A DNA stretch of 58,512 nt from Pelomyxa schiedti (Eukaryota > Evosea > Pelobiontida > Pelomyxidae). Position numbers and translations under genes: made by a program. Of this stretch, positions 35,291 to 46,955 are shown in pieces. Under the pieces are notes generated by a model. The model was not told the origin of the DNA. It did not search any database and worked only from the letters and a program-made list of their open reading frames with translations. Within the stretch, counting starts at the first letter, position 1. Each line of letters begins with the position of its first letter. Where the stretch lies: the NCBI GenBank assembly GCA_020536535.1, contig JAHLWZ010000887.1, forward strand, positions 1-58,512, read 5' to 3'.

Positions 35291-38280
35291 CTGTGTCAGT
35301 GAGATGCAGCTTGTAATGTCACCAGCAATTCAGAAGAGAAATGAGAAATCCCCAGATATGCTATAAACAGTTAAAACAAAAAAAAAACTTGTGTACTTCC
35401 ACAAAGTACATGAACTCAGCCTTGCTAGCAAGGCTCTGAAGTCTGGCACACTTTAGTGGGATTGGAGAGATTGAGGACTGAGCCGAATCTGGACCATTAC
35501 CAGAATGAGACAGCGAAGGTAATGATCAGTGCACAGCACAGCTGGGCACACAAATACAGCAACAATGTGGCAGGCGGTTTTGATTACATGCACACTTGTC
35601 TGAGAATCCATTTGAACATCACAGCCTTTTAACCCAATCACACAACCACTCTGCGAGATTTCACACACTCCCTTTTTACCCCCTTACAACAACAACGACC
35701 AAACAAACAAGAGAACATTCTTTATTCTCTTCACTCTCACTTGTTTTCTTCCTCTGTGGGACTTATTCTCGAGCCCACAGAAGCTAACAAACTGTGGTAC
35801 CTACCCTTTTTTGGTGGTTTTAGCACTGAAGTTGTTGTGGTTGTCGGTGAAGGTGTCAGTGTTTTCCTCTATGAAGTCTTCACCAAAAACCTCAGTTAGG
35901 GGCAAAGGTTTTTGAGAAATAAGGTAAAAAGGTATTTGATAAAAACACTGTTAAACTTCTTATGAGCATCCAACGTCTGTTGCTTCTCATCTTGCAAGAT
36001 CTTTGATCCTTAAAAAAGATCACACATTTGTTGCTGAGTTTCAATCTGTTGTTTCATGATAGTAATCAGCTGGGAATGTGCTGCATCAATGTTGGCCAGC
36101 TCCTTGTCATGTGCTTCAATTGTCTTGGTCAGAAGGTGGTCAAACTGAGTTTGTTGAGTGGCCATTGCAATGTCATGTGTGTATTGAAGGCTTTGTGAAA
36201 ACTTTTCAGGCATAAGCAAGCTGTGCTTTCAACATTGTGATTTGATCTTGAAGTGCCCCTGTGCATCACAAGGAAAAGCCCTGAGGGGGGGTCACATTTT
36301 CCTTTGGAGCCCTCCTCAAGATGTGACAGTTGATGATGAAGAGGTTCCTCCACCAAATGTCTTCCTTGTTTGGTGCCACAATAAGGTTCTCAAAGAACCT
36401 TTTGATGACTTTGTGTTTTGAAAGATCTCAACAAGAAAAACTGGGGTCTTTGCTGCTCACTGTAACTTGCTGTCCAACATGTACTTCCAACTTAGTTTTC
36501 CTATGAGTCTTGGTCCTTTGAAAACATGTGGCAGCAGTCCAGAAGTACTTCCCATCAACTTCAGTAATTCACCCTTGGGTTCCTTTCATTGAAGGCTGGA
36601 AAAGCTTGCCTTTTCTTGATCTCTACTGGCACACGGTGGACAACTCTTGAATTTCCACAAGTTTGAGGGCAAAGAAAGAGGGGTAACTGGATACAGCCCA
36701 GCACTTCACAAGACCTGCATCTGGTCTGCAGTTGCCAATATCAATGCTATCTCTGATAGCACAGGCATCACCTGAAGATGTTATGCTTGAGAGTTTACTT
36801 GACAGAACACTGAGTAAGGTTGCCAGTGTCATCCATCAGATTAAGTGTGTTCACATGTGGAGTCTGATTGTATGTAAAGGTCAAAATGTTGTACCTTTTC
36901 TTTCTTTTTTTTCTGTCTCCCTCTCATGAACTTCCCATGAATTAGATCCTCTGATCACTTCAGTCATCTCCAGCTTTTTGAAAGGAAATAAATTAAAAAG
37001 TATTTGATAAAAACACTGTTAAACTTCTTTGTGCAAGTGACAACAAAGTAGACATTTGGTTCAAAGCATTCCCAGGAGTTTTGGGCATCAGAAGATGACA
37101 GCCTGCCTTGGAACATGTCTGTCTCAGGTGTTTGGGCCACTTGTTGATTGATTGCTCCAGGAAAACATTTCTCCCTCTTTTTGTGTGAATGCAAAACAGC
37201 TGCAACTGGAAGCAAATGCACAAGTTTTACAGTTTATTGTCATGGTAACTATGTCAACCATTTTTTGTATTAAGTGTCTAAGGAGAATGAAGACCTCTCA
37301 GTGATGCTGATGATGGTCACTTATGGAGGCCCTTGGGTGGATGTAAAAGGAAGAAAGGTGCAAAATCTACCATCTTGAAAAAATATGCAGAGACTTGTCA
37401 ACAAGTTTGTAACAACCTTATATTCCTTGATGTATGATCCGGGTAGATAAAACTTGCTGCACAAAATAAACCTGTCTGTGTCATTCTGGATATGTGGTCA
37501 GATTGTACCCAAGATTCTTGGCTATTGTGGAAGCTCCAACTTTTCTCAGGCCGAGAACTCATTGAATATCTGTCCTCCAGAATGTAAAACCTGCCCAGAA
37601 ATTGCTGCAGTTGTTCATGTATTTACTTTTTTCCCACATTTGTTCTAACAACTCAGAAATACCAAAGGGTTGAAACTTTCATGTTGCTGGTATTGTTGCT
37701 GATGGTGCTGGTTTACAAACATGCTCTTTGTCCAGCTTTACCTGCAATTCAGAAGGTTTGTTCTCAGCATTAAAGTCTCTAATCATGTATGTAGTTGCGA
37801 TCTTGGATAACGGAACAAGAGGAGTTCAACTGTGATTGCCTTTAGCAATGTGTGCAGCAGATAAAGCATTTGAAGATGTAGTCATTGGACAACATCCAAA
37901 CCCATCTTTCAGCCAACCTAGTAATTTTCCGCAGTGGACTCTGGCACAGCAAAATCCCAGTGACACATGCAACACCAGCAATAAAATAACAAGCCATACA
38001 AGTCTCGGTTTTTTTTTGTTCTTTTTTTTTCCACACTTTTTTGTTCCCAGCACCTGAAATTGTTAAAAAAAAAAAAAGAAACCATTAATAAGATATATAC
38101 AATACCACACACAAGTGACATGCGGCAACAACATTTGATGAACTTCATGATTTGTGATGGTGGTGTGCTTGTGGTGTTGCTGGAATTGTGGTGGGGGTGT
38201 ATCTGTAAGTCATCTACTGTTCTGCTTCTTCTCTTCTGCCTTCTGCACTTCACTTCTCTTCTGTTCTCTTCTCTTCACTC
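35291..38280. other. Poorly resolved stretch: coiled-coil minus-strand fragments
   Basis: No complete gene model emerges. On the minus strand about 36010-36219 encodes a helical Gln-rich segment (THDIAMATQQTQFDHLLTKT) and about 36620-36790 encodes DSIDIGNCRPDAGLVKCW. Stops and possible short introns interrupt further pieces. These may be exons of the gene ending at 35061 or a decaying element. A 46-bp imperfect direct repeat is present (about 35920-35965 and 36980-37025). From 37.2 to 38.3 kb I see only short frames and A/T runs. Confidence 0.3.
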
Positions 38281-38329
38281 TCTACACAACACCGCACATG
38301 CTTGAGCTCACATAGGCTTTTGTGCTGAG

Positions 38330-38768
38330 ATGAGGCCCCCATATCCCCACCACAGGGCAGAACTGCACGAAATCAGAAGTTACACCTCGGTCCGGGATGG
38401 CGTGGTCATTCACAAGCAGCCTCAAGTACTCCGCGCCGGCGCCCTGGGCCACCTCCCTCTCCGCCCTCACGGAATCCACGCGGACCCACTCCAGCCTGCC
38501 CATGCCGCCGCGCTCCGGCCCTCGCTCTGCGCGGCGCGCAGCATGCCGAGCACCGCGCCGCCGTGCTCCGTTCGTGGCTGTGGGCGTGCAGGCGAACAAA
38601 AAAAAAAACATTTTCGGGAAGGTTTCTTGTTGTTTTGCCACTTCTACACAAGGATATACAGGTTTGGTAAGAATTCTTGTAGTTGACAAGGATTTCTCCA
38701 TTAGGTGGTGTGGCATTGAGCAGACCGCCAAGAGATACCAGAAGGACTTGTTGAGTAGTGTACCCCAT
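38330..38768 (-). CDS. Possible C-terminus of a histidine-acid-phosphatase-like protein
   Basis: A GC-rich minus-strand exon encodes an Arg/Ala/Glu-rich region ending in AEYLRLLVNDHAIPDRG followed by SDFVQFCPVVGIW. This resembles the C-terminal VRVLVND...C..F segment of histidine acid phosphatases. An upstream segment (LLVSLGGLLNATPPNGEILV) can be joined in phase across an intron with a GTATAT donor. The RHG active-site motif was not found, so the assignment is weak. It may equally be an unrelated protein. Confidence 0.25.
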
Positions 38769-39225
38769 GGTGGGCGTCAGTCATATGTGCACTGCTAAGA
38801 GGGTTTGTGGGAGTGTGATCCATGAGCCCCACAGAGAGACACCAATCATTGGGTTCCCCATCTTTTAATGAATTGGGATACAGTGAATGGTGGCACGGAG
38901 GAGTATACCTGGGGCAATTTTGGCAAGCAGAGGAAACCAATGTGTAAGACAAGAAATGGAATCAAGTTGCATTTGTTGGGATGAAGTACAGAGGGTTACA
39001 AGTACTTGGCACATAACAAGTTCGCCAGCTTCTAACGACCTTAAGCCACTGTAAAGAAATTGGTTTGTGAGAGGAAATAATACAGTACAGTGTTCGAGTG
39101 GCCCAATCAGCAGTATCCTGAACGCAAGCAATTGTTTTGGGTAAGGATTGTATGTCCGGCGATGCCCTGAGAAACACGGTAATCAATAACCATTGAAATA
39201 GGAAGGCTTATTCAGCCCTCTGACC

Positions 39226-39904
39226 TGCAGAGGGCAACAACGTCATCTACAATGATCATGCTTGGCACAACAGATTGATTGTGGAGGTTAAGGAGTGCTG
39301 TGCGGAGACCAGTGTCATCCTCGACATACCTTGAGCAACAACACATTAGGTGGTGTGTTGCAATGCATATGTAAAAAACTGCAATATACTGACCAGCTCA
39401 CCTGAAGTGAACGCGAGTAAATACGGAAGCACTTGGGGATTTCTGGTCAATGCACGGGAGTGGGGGTGAAGCCTCCAGTTGCTTACGATCGCAGAAAAAC
39501 ACCACATTCGCCAATCTTCCAAAGGCCTCGGAACGAACCACATTCCTTTCTGTTTGTTGTGGTTGTGGTTGTGGAACGAGTGATTGTTGCTGCAACACAA
39601 CACCTCTACTTTCTGATGTGGCGGTTGTGGCAGTTGTGTCGGTTGGCGCGTCGGTTGGGGGCGGAAGGGGCGGCGCAGGCGGCGGTTGGGTTTGGAAACG
39701 AAACGGCGCGATGCGTTTGGAAGCGCACGCGCACCCGCAGTGGAACGCGATGGTGGTTTTGCCGCAGCCGCGCGGGCCGGCCATGACACAGCCGCTGGCG
39801 CCCAGGAAATTATGGGAGCTGTAGCGAGAGACGCAGTCGCTGCACAACAACGAGTCCTGCAACGTGCCTGGCCTTCCCAACAACGCCCAAGGCTGGAACG
39901 TCAT
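39226..39904 (-). CDS. RecA-fold ATPase, SWSAP1-like
   Basis: The start is taken as ATG 39904 (MTFQPWALLGRPGTL). Walker A is GPRGCGKTTIAFHCGCACA (about 39725-39780). A Pro-rich insert follows, then NVVFFCDRKQLEASPP, which sits where RAD51-paralogue/SWSAP1 proteins have a VLFLTRRPLQ-type strand. The next exon has LRTALLNLHNQSVVPSMIIV and the Walker B DDVVALC (about 39231-39260). The spacing and motifs resemble SWSAP1, a Shu-complex ATPase acting in homologous recombination; RecA-family membership is likelier than the exact orthology. Further exons probably extend toward about 38870 but were not resolved. It is divergent from the PP2C gene with about 100 bp between starts. Confidence 0.5.
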
Positions 39905-40001
39905 CTCGCTTGTTCTTCGACTCCCAATAGATTGATGAGATACTGTTCTGTGTGATCGTTTCACGAAAAAGCGGTTCGAAGGTTCCTGCCGCTCGTAAGG
40001 A

Positions 40002-41253
40002 ATGATTCGCCACAACTGCTTCACGATCGAATTTGGGTGCAAATGCTTGACAGGTACTACTAGGAACATTAAAGCGAATGTTGCGTGTTGCGACTCTCTG
40101 CTGACCAACGAGCCAACAGGAAGACGTCATACTATGGAGGACAGACATTATGGGATGTCCAATCTGCCCGGCTGCACTACAGGCCCTTCTGCCTTTTTTG
40201 GTGTTTACGACGGTCATGCGGGACCCGAGACTGCCGAATTGGCCGCAAACAGGCTGCACAATATTCTTATTTCGTGCACTCCCTTCCAAGAGGTCGGTGA
40301 TAGTTCCATGGGAATACTTTTTCCCACAAAATCAAGTCACACAAATGATTTACAGGGCAGATATGCGGAGGCACTTGAGTGCAGCTTTAGTGACCTCGAA
40401 AAAGAAGCTATTGATGTCTCTGAAAAATCTCCGTATCACAGTGGCACCACGGTAGTTGTAATTTTAATTGTTGGTAATAAGTGAGTTCCCGTCATTACGT
40501 GAAGACACAATATTTCTGACTCGCACACAGAATGTGGGTTGCCAATCTTGGAGATTGTGAGGCCGTCATCCCAGAGTCAAGAACAACTGGCAGGAGAATC
40601 AGTGTAGTTCACCGCCCTCAGGATCCCAGTGAAAAACAAAGGTAAAAAAGCCATCACTTCCTCAGAGTCTAACCTTCGGTCAATCTTAGAATTGAGGATG
40701 CCGGAGGATTTGTGATTTCTAGCCGTGGTTTTGGAGCCTCTTTTTGGCCTGCATGTACGATTAGTCGATCACTTGGTGACATAGAGTATAAGTACCCACA
40801 CAACAGGTTTGTTATTTCTTGTTTCCAGTGGCACTTAGTTTGTGTTTAGAGCAATAGGTCACTTTATTTCACCCGTACCCTATATCAAAGAGGTCTCCTC
40901 TCAGAAGTCGTGACTTTCCAATTTTTGAACGTCATTTAGTTCACCCTTACTCCTGAGATTCCATTTATTATACTTGGGTGTGATGGTCTTTGGGACTTCG
41001 TAAATGAAACTTACTCTACTTCCAATAACAAACCCACACCTCAGATTACACATGACAACGCTGTAGAATTGTGTACCCAGCATAAGGATGCTCACTTACA
41101 AGCAGAAGAGAGTGCCGGAATCCTTGTTCAAGCAGCTATTGATGCAGGTTGGTTTTCTTCAGACAATCAAACACTCTTACAAAATTTCCTCCCACTCACA
41201 AAGGAAGCATGGATAACGTTACTTGCATTGTGGTTCATCTCAATTGGCATTAG
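40002..41253 (+). CDS. PP2C-family Ser/Thr phosphatase
   Basis: Multi-exon. Conserved PP2C motifs appear in order. GRRHTMEDRHYG is followed by FFGVYDGHAGPETAEL with the metal-binding Asp-Gly-His. Next come SGTTVVVILIV, WVANLGDCEAVI and SRSLGDIEYK. The C-terminal metal sites are in FIILGCDGLWDFV and GSMDNVTCIVV. All expected acidic residues are present, so it is likely active. Short introns are inferred after PFQE, after GNK, after PSEKQR, near 40808, and before GSMDN. PP2C enzymes dephosphorylate Ser/Thr using Mn or Mg. The substrate is unknown. Confidence 0.9.
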
Positions 41254-41570
41254 CCCCTTTGGCATTGCACAGACCCTTTTGTAGTTGTTTTGGCTCCTTC
41301 AAATTTCAAAATTGTGACATCTCCTATCTAGTTAGGGGAACAGCACAAACAATATTAAATTTTATATTTCCAATAAACGAAAAGGTAAATCACCGAGGCA
41401 GCGTTGGATCTCCGGTTTGTCGCATCTACATTTTTTTTCAACGACCGACCAACGTAATTACACCATAACTCACTATCACCTCTTTTCTTTATTTTTTTTT
41501 ATTTTTTTTATTTTTGTCATTTTTTTTTTTTTTTTTTTTACGAAGCGATAGAACGCTGTTGTGCATGTGA
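41254..41570. other. T-rich spacer between PP2C and BET genes
   Basis: 317 bp. The distal half is almost pure T with a few A (about 41480-41540), directly before the BET start codon. It probably holds the PP2C 3' end and the BET promoter. No other feature seen. Confidence 0.4.
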
Positions 41571-44193
41571 ATGGGGGATTACCGAGAACCAACTGCGTCA
41601 AGCGACGCACAAGAACCAGAGCAAGAAACAGGCGACTTGGACCGAGACTTCATGGACGAGGAGCTACATAACTTGAAGGTGGGGGCCGAAGACGAGGCGG
41701 GCGAGGACTCTTACAGCGAGGTGCAGTCTCCAGTTTCACCAAAAAAAGGTGTTGATGGTGAAGTGGCAGTTGATTCTGTGTACGGCACACAACCAAGACC
41801 GGTGCGTTGGTTGTAATATTCATCATTCTTGCTCCTCGACTTTATTTATTTATGTTTTACACAGAAAAACACCAAGCTGAAATCTCTCCCACACAACCAA
41901 AATTCTGAGGTAACAACCACCACACAACTCTCTACTACAACAACAACCACTACAACCACTATGACAACCACCACTACAACGCCTATCAAAGCAGATACGC
42001 AGGAAAAAGTAGCCAAACATCAGGTTTAGAACACAACCACAACCATAAAATTTTTATTTTTCTCAAGGTAACTGGAAATTTGGCACGCTTACAACGGGCT
42101 CTTAGCAAAATGATGCAAATGCCAGAAGCATATCCTTTTAATCAACCCGTCGACCCTATAAGCCTTAAGATCCCAGATTACTTTGACGTTGTCAAAGACC
42201 CCATGGACTTCAGCACCATATTGGTTGGTGCTTCTCCCACTTCCAACCTTATTCCCACTCAAATACACTGGAAAGACCAACGTTAAAAACGGACTTATCA
42301 CAACACCTGAAGATTTTGCCAATGATATGCGCCTTGTGTTTTCCAACGCAATGATGTACAATCCTGTTGGACACCCCGTGCACATGTAACCAGTTTTCTT
42401 CTTTCCTGTTTTGTCCTATTAACTTGGTTGCGCAGGCTTGCCAAAACACTCCTTGCCCGCTTTGACAAAGATTACGAGCGAATAATGCTTCCCTCCACTC
42501 CAAGAACGACTCGTACCGCGGGTTCACATTCCCCAAGCACATCTATGTCTGTAGCAGTTCATCACCGACGTCCTTCCAACTACAGTGACAATGAAGTTGA
42601 TGACGGGGATGGGGATGTGAAAGACGAAGACTACAGAGAGCATGAGACCCGAAAAAGACCAAGTCATTCAAGGTACTTACGTGCTATCTTCACAAATGAA
42701 CACCAACACCGTTCTTCAGCAGGAAGCACACTAGCACCAGGCACTCAAGTCACAAGAGTAATACGCCATCTACTTCACAATCACATCATCACAGCACATC
42801 ACACAGCCCTCAAGCACCAGTCAGTAGTGCTCATTTACCACATAGTCCCCAGCAACCGTCGCAACCGTCAGCACAGAACACCACAGTTGATGTAGATCCC
42901 ACTTCGTCGCCCCCCACCTCTCCAGGGGCATCAAAACCAAATGATTCGCCGCAATCCCACTCCGATAGCCAGTCGTCTAAAGTTGAAATGGTCAACACAC
43001 TCCAGGAGCTACGAAAGGCAATGAGGACACTCAAGTCTGAATTACGTTCTCTTAAAAGTCAGCGGAATACACACCCACCTTCCCATTCCAACAGTGGTTC
43101 GTCTCATGGAAATCCGGGCGGCAACACGGAAGTTCAACACAAACCGCAACCACGGAGGCCCACACGTCCCCACATTGTCACTCGTACTATGACCTTACAA
43201 GAGAAACAACAACTCGGGGAGAACATCAAGAATCTACCTGCCGAAAAACTTGGTCACATCGTTTCGATCATTCAAGAGCGGGGGTCAGTGAAGCAACAAC
43301 AACCAAACACGCCTGAGTACGAGATTGACTTGGAAACCTTGGACAACGGTACTACAACTTACCAAATCAATTTCTCATACTGAGATAGGGACTTTGAGAG
43401 CACTTGAACGATATGTTCTAAGTGTCACTCCAAACGCGCCCACTGATACTTCCCATCCTGATGTTCCTCGGAAGCGCAGTCCTCCTCCAACTGTTCCACA
43501 AACAGATGAGGGAAAACTTGCTCGAGCCCAACAAGCTGCTACGGACACCAGGCAACAAATCCTTGACGTGGATCGCGAGTTGGGGGAACTGGACGAAATG
43601 ATGGGCACTCGGCGGAAGCCCCCACCCAAAAGGCCACGTGTTGATACTTTAAGTAAATCTTGCAGCAGTGTTCCTACTGCCACGACCCCACCGTCACTGC
43701 CACAGCCAAGCACACCACCACCGGCTCAATCATCAAGTACCTCCCTCAACCCAGGTGGGGCAACATCTTCAACCCCAACCGCATCTCCATCACAGTTGCC
43801 TTATCTCGGTTCAGCTGAACAACCCGCAGAGAGTAATACAAATCACACTGGGACAGAAGAACCACTTCCCAATTACCCTCCAGTGGAAGGCACAATAAGC
43901 GCTGAGATTCCAGGAGTTTCATCTACACCAACCGCTCCAACAAATGCAACACAACCCACCAGTTTAGAACCCGGCTCTGACTCGTCCAGTGAAAGTAGTG
44001 ACTCTTCAAGCTTCAGTGACAGTGATGACGAGGTAAGATTACATAACAGCCCTTGAAACCCTATCTTACGTTGCCTTATTTACAGAACGCAGCAGCAGCC
44101 GGAACGTTGGAGACACTTGCAAATGCATCTCATCATGCCCAGAACGCAACTGGAATTCCCCCGCAAGCAACACCAAACGCACTCCACGAGTGA
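41571..44193 (+). CDS. BET-family bromodomain protein
   Basis: An acidic N-terminus and a Thr-rich spacer precede one bromodomain: [20 protein letters not shown] and [11 protein letters not shown], a 52-nt intron, then [20 protein letters not shown] with the acetyl-lysine-binding Asn in [13 protein letters not shown] domain follows: [50 protein letters not shown], the last joined across a 40-nt intron. The C-terminus is Pro/Thr-rich with a Ser/Asp/Glu-rich SEED-like block ([16 protein letters not shown]) and a final small exon. BET proteins read acetylated histones and promote transcription. A single bromodomain plus NET resembles plant GTE proteins; animal BETs have two. Confidence 0.9.
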
Positions 44194-44367
44194 ACCCACA
44201 AAAAAACAAGTTGAAGCGTACCTTTCGCAACTGTGCCCAAACAACGGGGTATTTTCCAGCCCGCGGTGGGAGTCCACTTCCAACTTGGAAAGTCGTTTGA
44301 TCCAAAAAAAAATGCGGCAACGGAACGTAGCAGCACAAGCTCAAGAAAAAACGGGGGAGGCAGCAGG

Positions 44368-46552
44368 ATGTCGGACTACGTGCCCCACGCGGTGTCTCTG
44401 CGCCTCAGCGAGAAGTACGTCGGCAACACAGGCAACAGGTGGGAGCTGCGGGAGGCCCTGCGCGAGACCATCCAGAACTGGCTCGACGCCTGCCTCGAGG
44501 CGGACATGAAGGCCCACCCTGGGCAGTCCTCCTGGGAGACCCTCGACTTCCTGCGCTACGACGACACGCGCCTGGCCCCGTACCTCCTCACGTCGTGCAG
44601 CCCCCCTATGCCGACTCCTCCTCCTCCTTCTCCTTCTTCCGCGCCTCCTCCCGGGACCACCGCGGCCGCCCCGCCCCCGGGGCAGCAGCAGCAGCCGCCG
44701 CCTCCCGCCGCGAGGTTCGAGGTGCCCAGGAACGTGGTGCCTTGGCTGTCGTTCCTCGTGGTCCGCAGGGGAGTGTTCCCGCCCCGGGCGTACGGCTGCG
44801 TGGAGTTCGAGGCGTGGGCGTCGCCGTGGCCCGCGGTGGCGAGGGACGGCTGGGAGGCCATCAGGGAAATGGCCGAGACGCGCGGGATCCTGAGGCTGCG
44901 GAATGTCGGCGAGATTCCGGCGAACGCTCTGGCTATGGGCGAGAGCTCAAAGAGGGACGACAGGACTGGCCAGATAATCGGAGTTCACGGCGAGGGCATG
45001 AAGCTGTCTGCTCTGTCGTTTTTGAGGCTGTCAGATGCCAACAGGTAGGTTGCTATTATGGGTGTGAGTGCTTCGTTTACTACTTTTAGATACTCTCAAA
45101 GACTAATCTATGTTATATTGAATGTAAGATAGTAACTAGGTTTATACTGATTTCTCTTCTTCCCTTCAAATTAGCTTTGTTATCAATTCGGGAGGCCCAC
45201 ACTCGCAACGGTGGGCGTTCTCTCTGCAGATGGACCGTGAGTTGTTCATCAACACACCTTCGACATCGCGGAGCCTTCACGTAACTCTAACCCCATCAGT
45301 GCAAGGGGAGGCGCGATTGATACCACTGGCAGTACATCCTGGGCCTTACGTGGATGTGAAAATGGAAGGAGTGAGACCAATTGACTGGCAACGCCAGGGG
45401 ATCGACAACACCCTGCAACTTGTTGACAAGGTAACTGGCCAATATTTTATTTTATATTCATAATCCATTTTTCAAGGTGAAAATGAACCCTAAGGTTGTA
45501 GTAATTCGGAAAACCAGAGGAGGCGAGGAAATCGGCAAAATCCTACTGGGCACACAGTTCCGCTCTCGCCTATTCGTGAAAGGATTATACATATGCATCA
45601 ATCCATTTGAAGCCAATTTACACTTTGGGATTGACACCAATCTCGCACTAAACAGAGACAGAAATCAAACAACCTCCGAAGCAGAGTTTGCAGAAACAAC
45701 AGGATTACTTCTTTGCGCCCTTGTCAATAATTGTGAGAGGGGTGGCTTCTGTGGCTCAGAAGGGAGGATTGAGTTTGATCCGGCCTACCTTGCAGAACTG
45801 AACGAGCTATGCAACTCTGTCTGGAGGTGCCACTTTTTCGAGATACATGCGTACAGATACTGCAATTTTATCAACGAAGCCGGAGCTGATTTCATATTCA
45901 GTCTGTTCCGAGCCGATATTATCAGCCGCTGCACAACCACAGACCAACTGCAAAGGGCACAAATAGCACAACCATCCAATAGACTCTGCGGGTGGGATCC
46001 CCAAGACGTACTCCTTTCAGTCAGAACCGGGAACTACTACAACGTAGGCGACTATGAATACAGAATACTCACCAAATCGACACGGGAATTCCTCCACCCG
46101 CGGGAGTATGTGAGGAGGCACCTCTGCAACGCACCGGAGGTCAAAGATAGGGCCGTTCTGGACCGGCTGCGTGCTAATTGGGAGGCCATGACTGTGAGTG
46201 GGTGCAAGGTGAAGGTGTTCCCAACAGAGAACTCACTTGCATATCTGGACCAAACGGACAACACGCTTTACATTGATATCAGGCTGTGTAAGTGCCACTG
46301 TGGTGCTGGTGCTGCGTGCTCCAGACTTTGTGTATTTGCCAACCTGTGCCAAAATAATGTTGCCTTAATGTCTTTTAAACTCTAAATAATAAATAGCATC
46401 TGAATTTTTTTACTTTTGCCCAAGTTGGACCAAGGCAGGGGAATAGTCTCTCCTGCCACTTCCCTAGACGTGATGGTGTCTCATCACTTTTTTTCCGAGC
46501 AGGGTTTCAAGTAAATTACGTAAACAAAAGATACTACTGGAGACTGAAATAA
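44368..46552 (+). CDS. GHKL-type (Bergerat-fold) ATPase, uncharacterised
   Basis: The start MSDYVPHAVSL is followed by LREALRETIQNWLDACLEA, matching the ExxxNxxDA N-box of Bergerat-fold ATPases. A long Pro/Gln insert follows, then QIIGVHGEGMKLSALSFLR, matching a G-box lid. Downstream FVINSGGPHSQRWAFSLQMD and ILLGTQFRSRLFVKGLYICI with FGIDTNLALNRDRN resemble transducer-like strands seen in uncharacterised protist GHKL proteins. Two introns are clear (about 45046-45174 and 45431-45475). The open frame stops at 46385, but a strong GTAAGT donor at about 46287 joins in phase to an exon ending at 46552, which I prefer. The first exon is very GC-rich. Function unknown. Confidence 0.65.
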
Positions 46553-46555
46553 ACG

Positions 46556-46897
46556 ATGAAGGACTCTGACACGGTGACCGGCTCAGGGCCGCCACTTGCC
46601 GAAGCACACCCGATGGCAGACGGGTCCCTTGAACGAGATGACAACGACCGGCACCGCGGCCCTCCGCATCATTATGGGTCGCCGTCTCACAGCCCCCCGC
46701 GGCGCCACCGCTCTCAATCACGCAACACTCCCTCACGAGATCACGACGACGACGACGCCCTACGCGGCAGTTACTCCCACAATTACGGCCGCGATCACGC
46801 CAATGCCCGCCCCTGCTACGGCCGCTATCATCGCGGCGGCGACCGTGAGCGCTACGACGACCGGCAGTATCACGAGTGGGCACATCGTGATCAATTT

Positions 46898-46955
<58 letters not shown>

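Noticed and set aside
35926-37030. LTR retrotransposon suggested by the 46-bp direct repeat
   Set aside because: The repeat is far too short for LTRs, and no reverse transcriptase, integrase or primer-binding site is visible between the copies.
39970-39995. tRNA B-box-like GGTTCGAAGG
   Set aside because: No matching A-box or cloverleaf could be folded around it; it lies in the spacer between two divergent genes.
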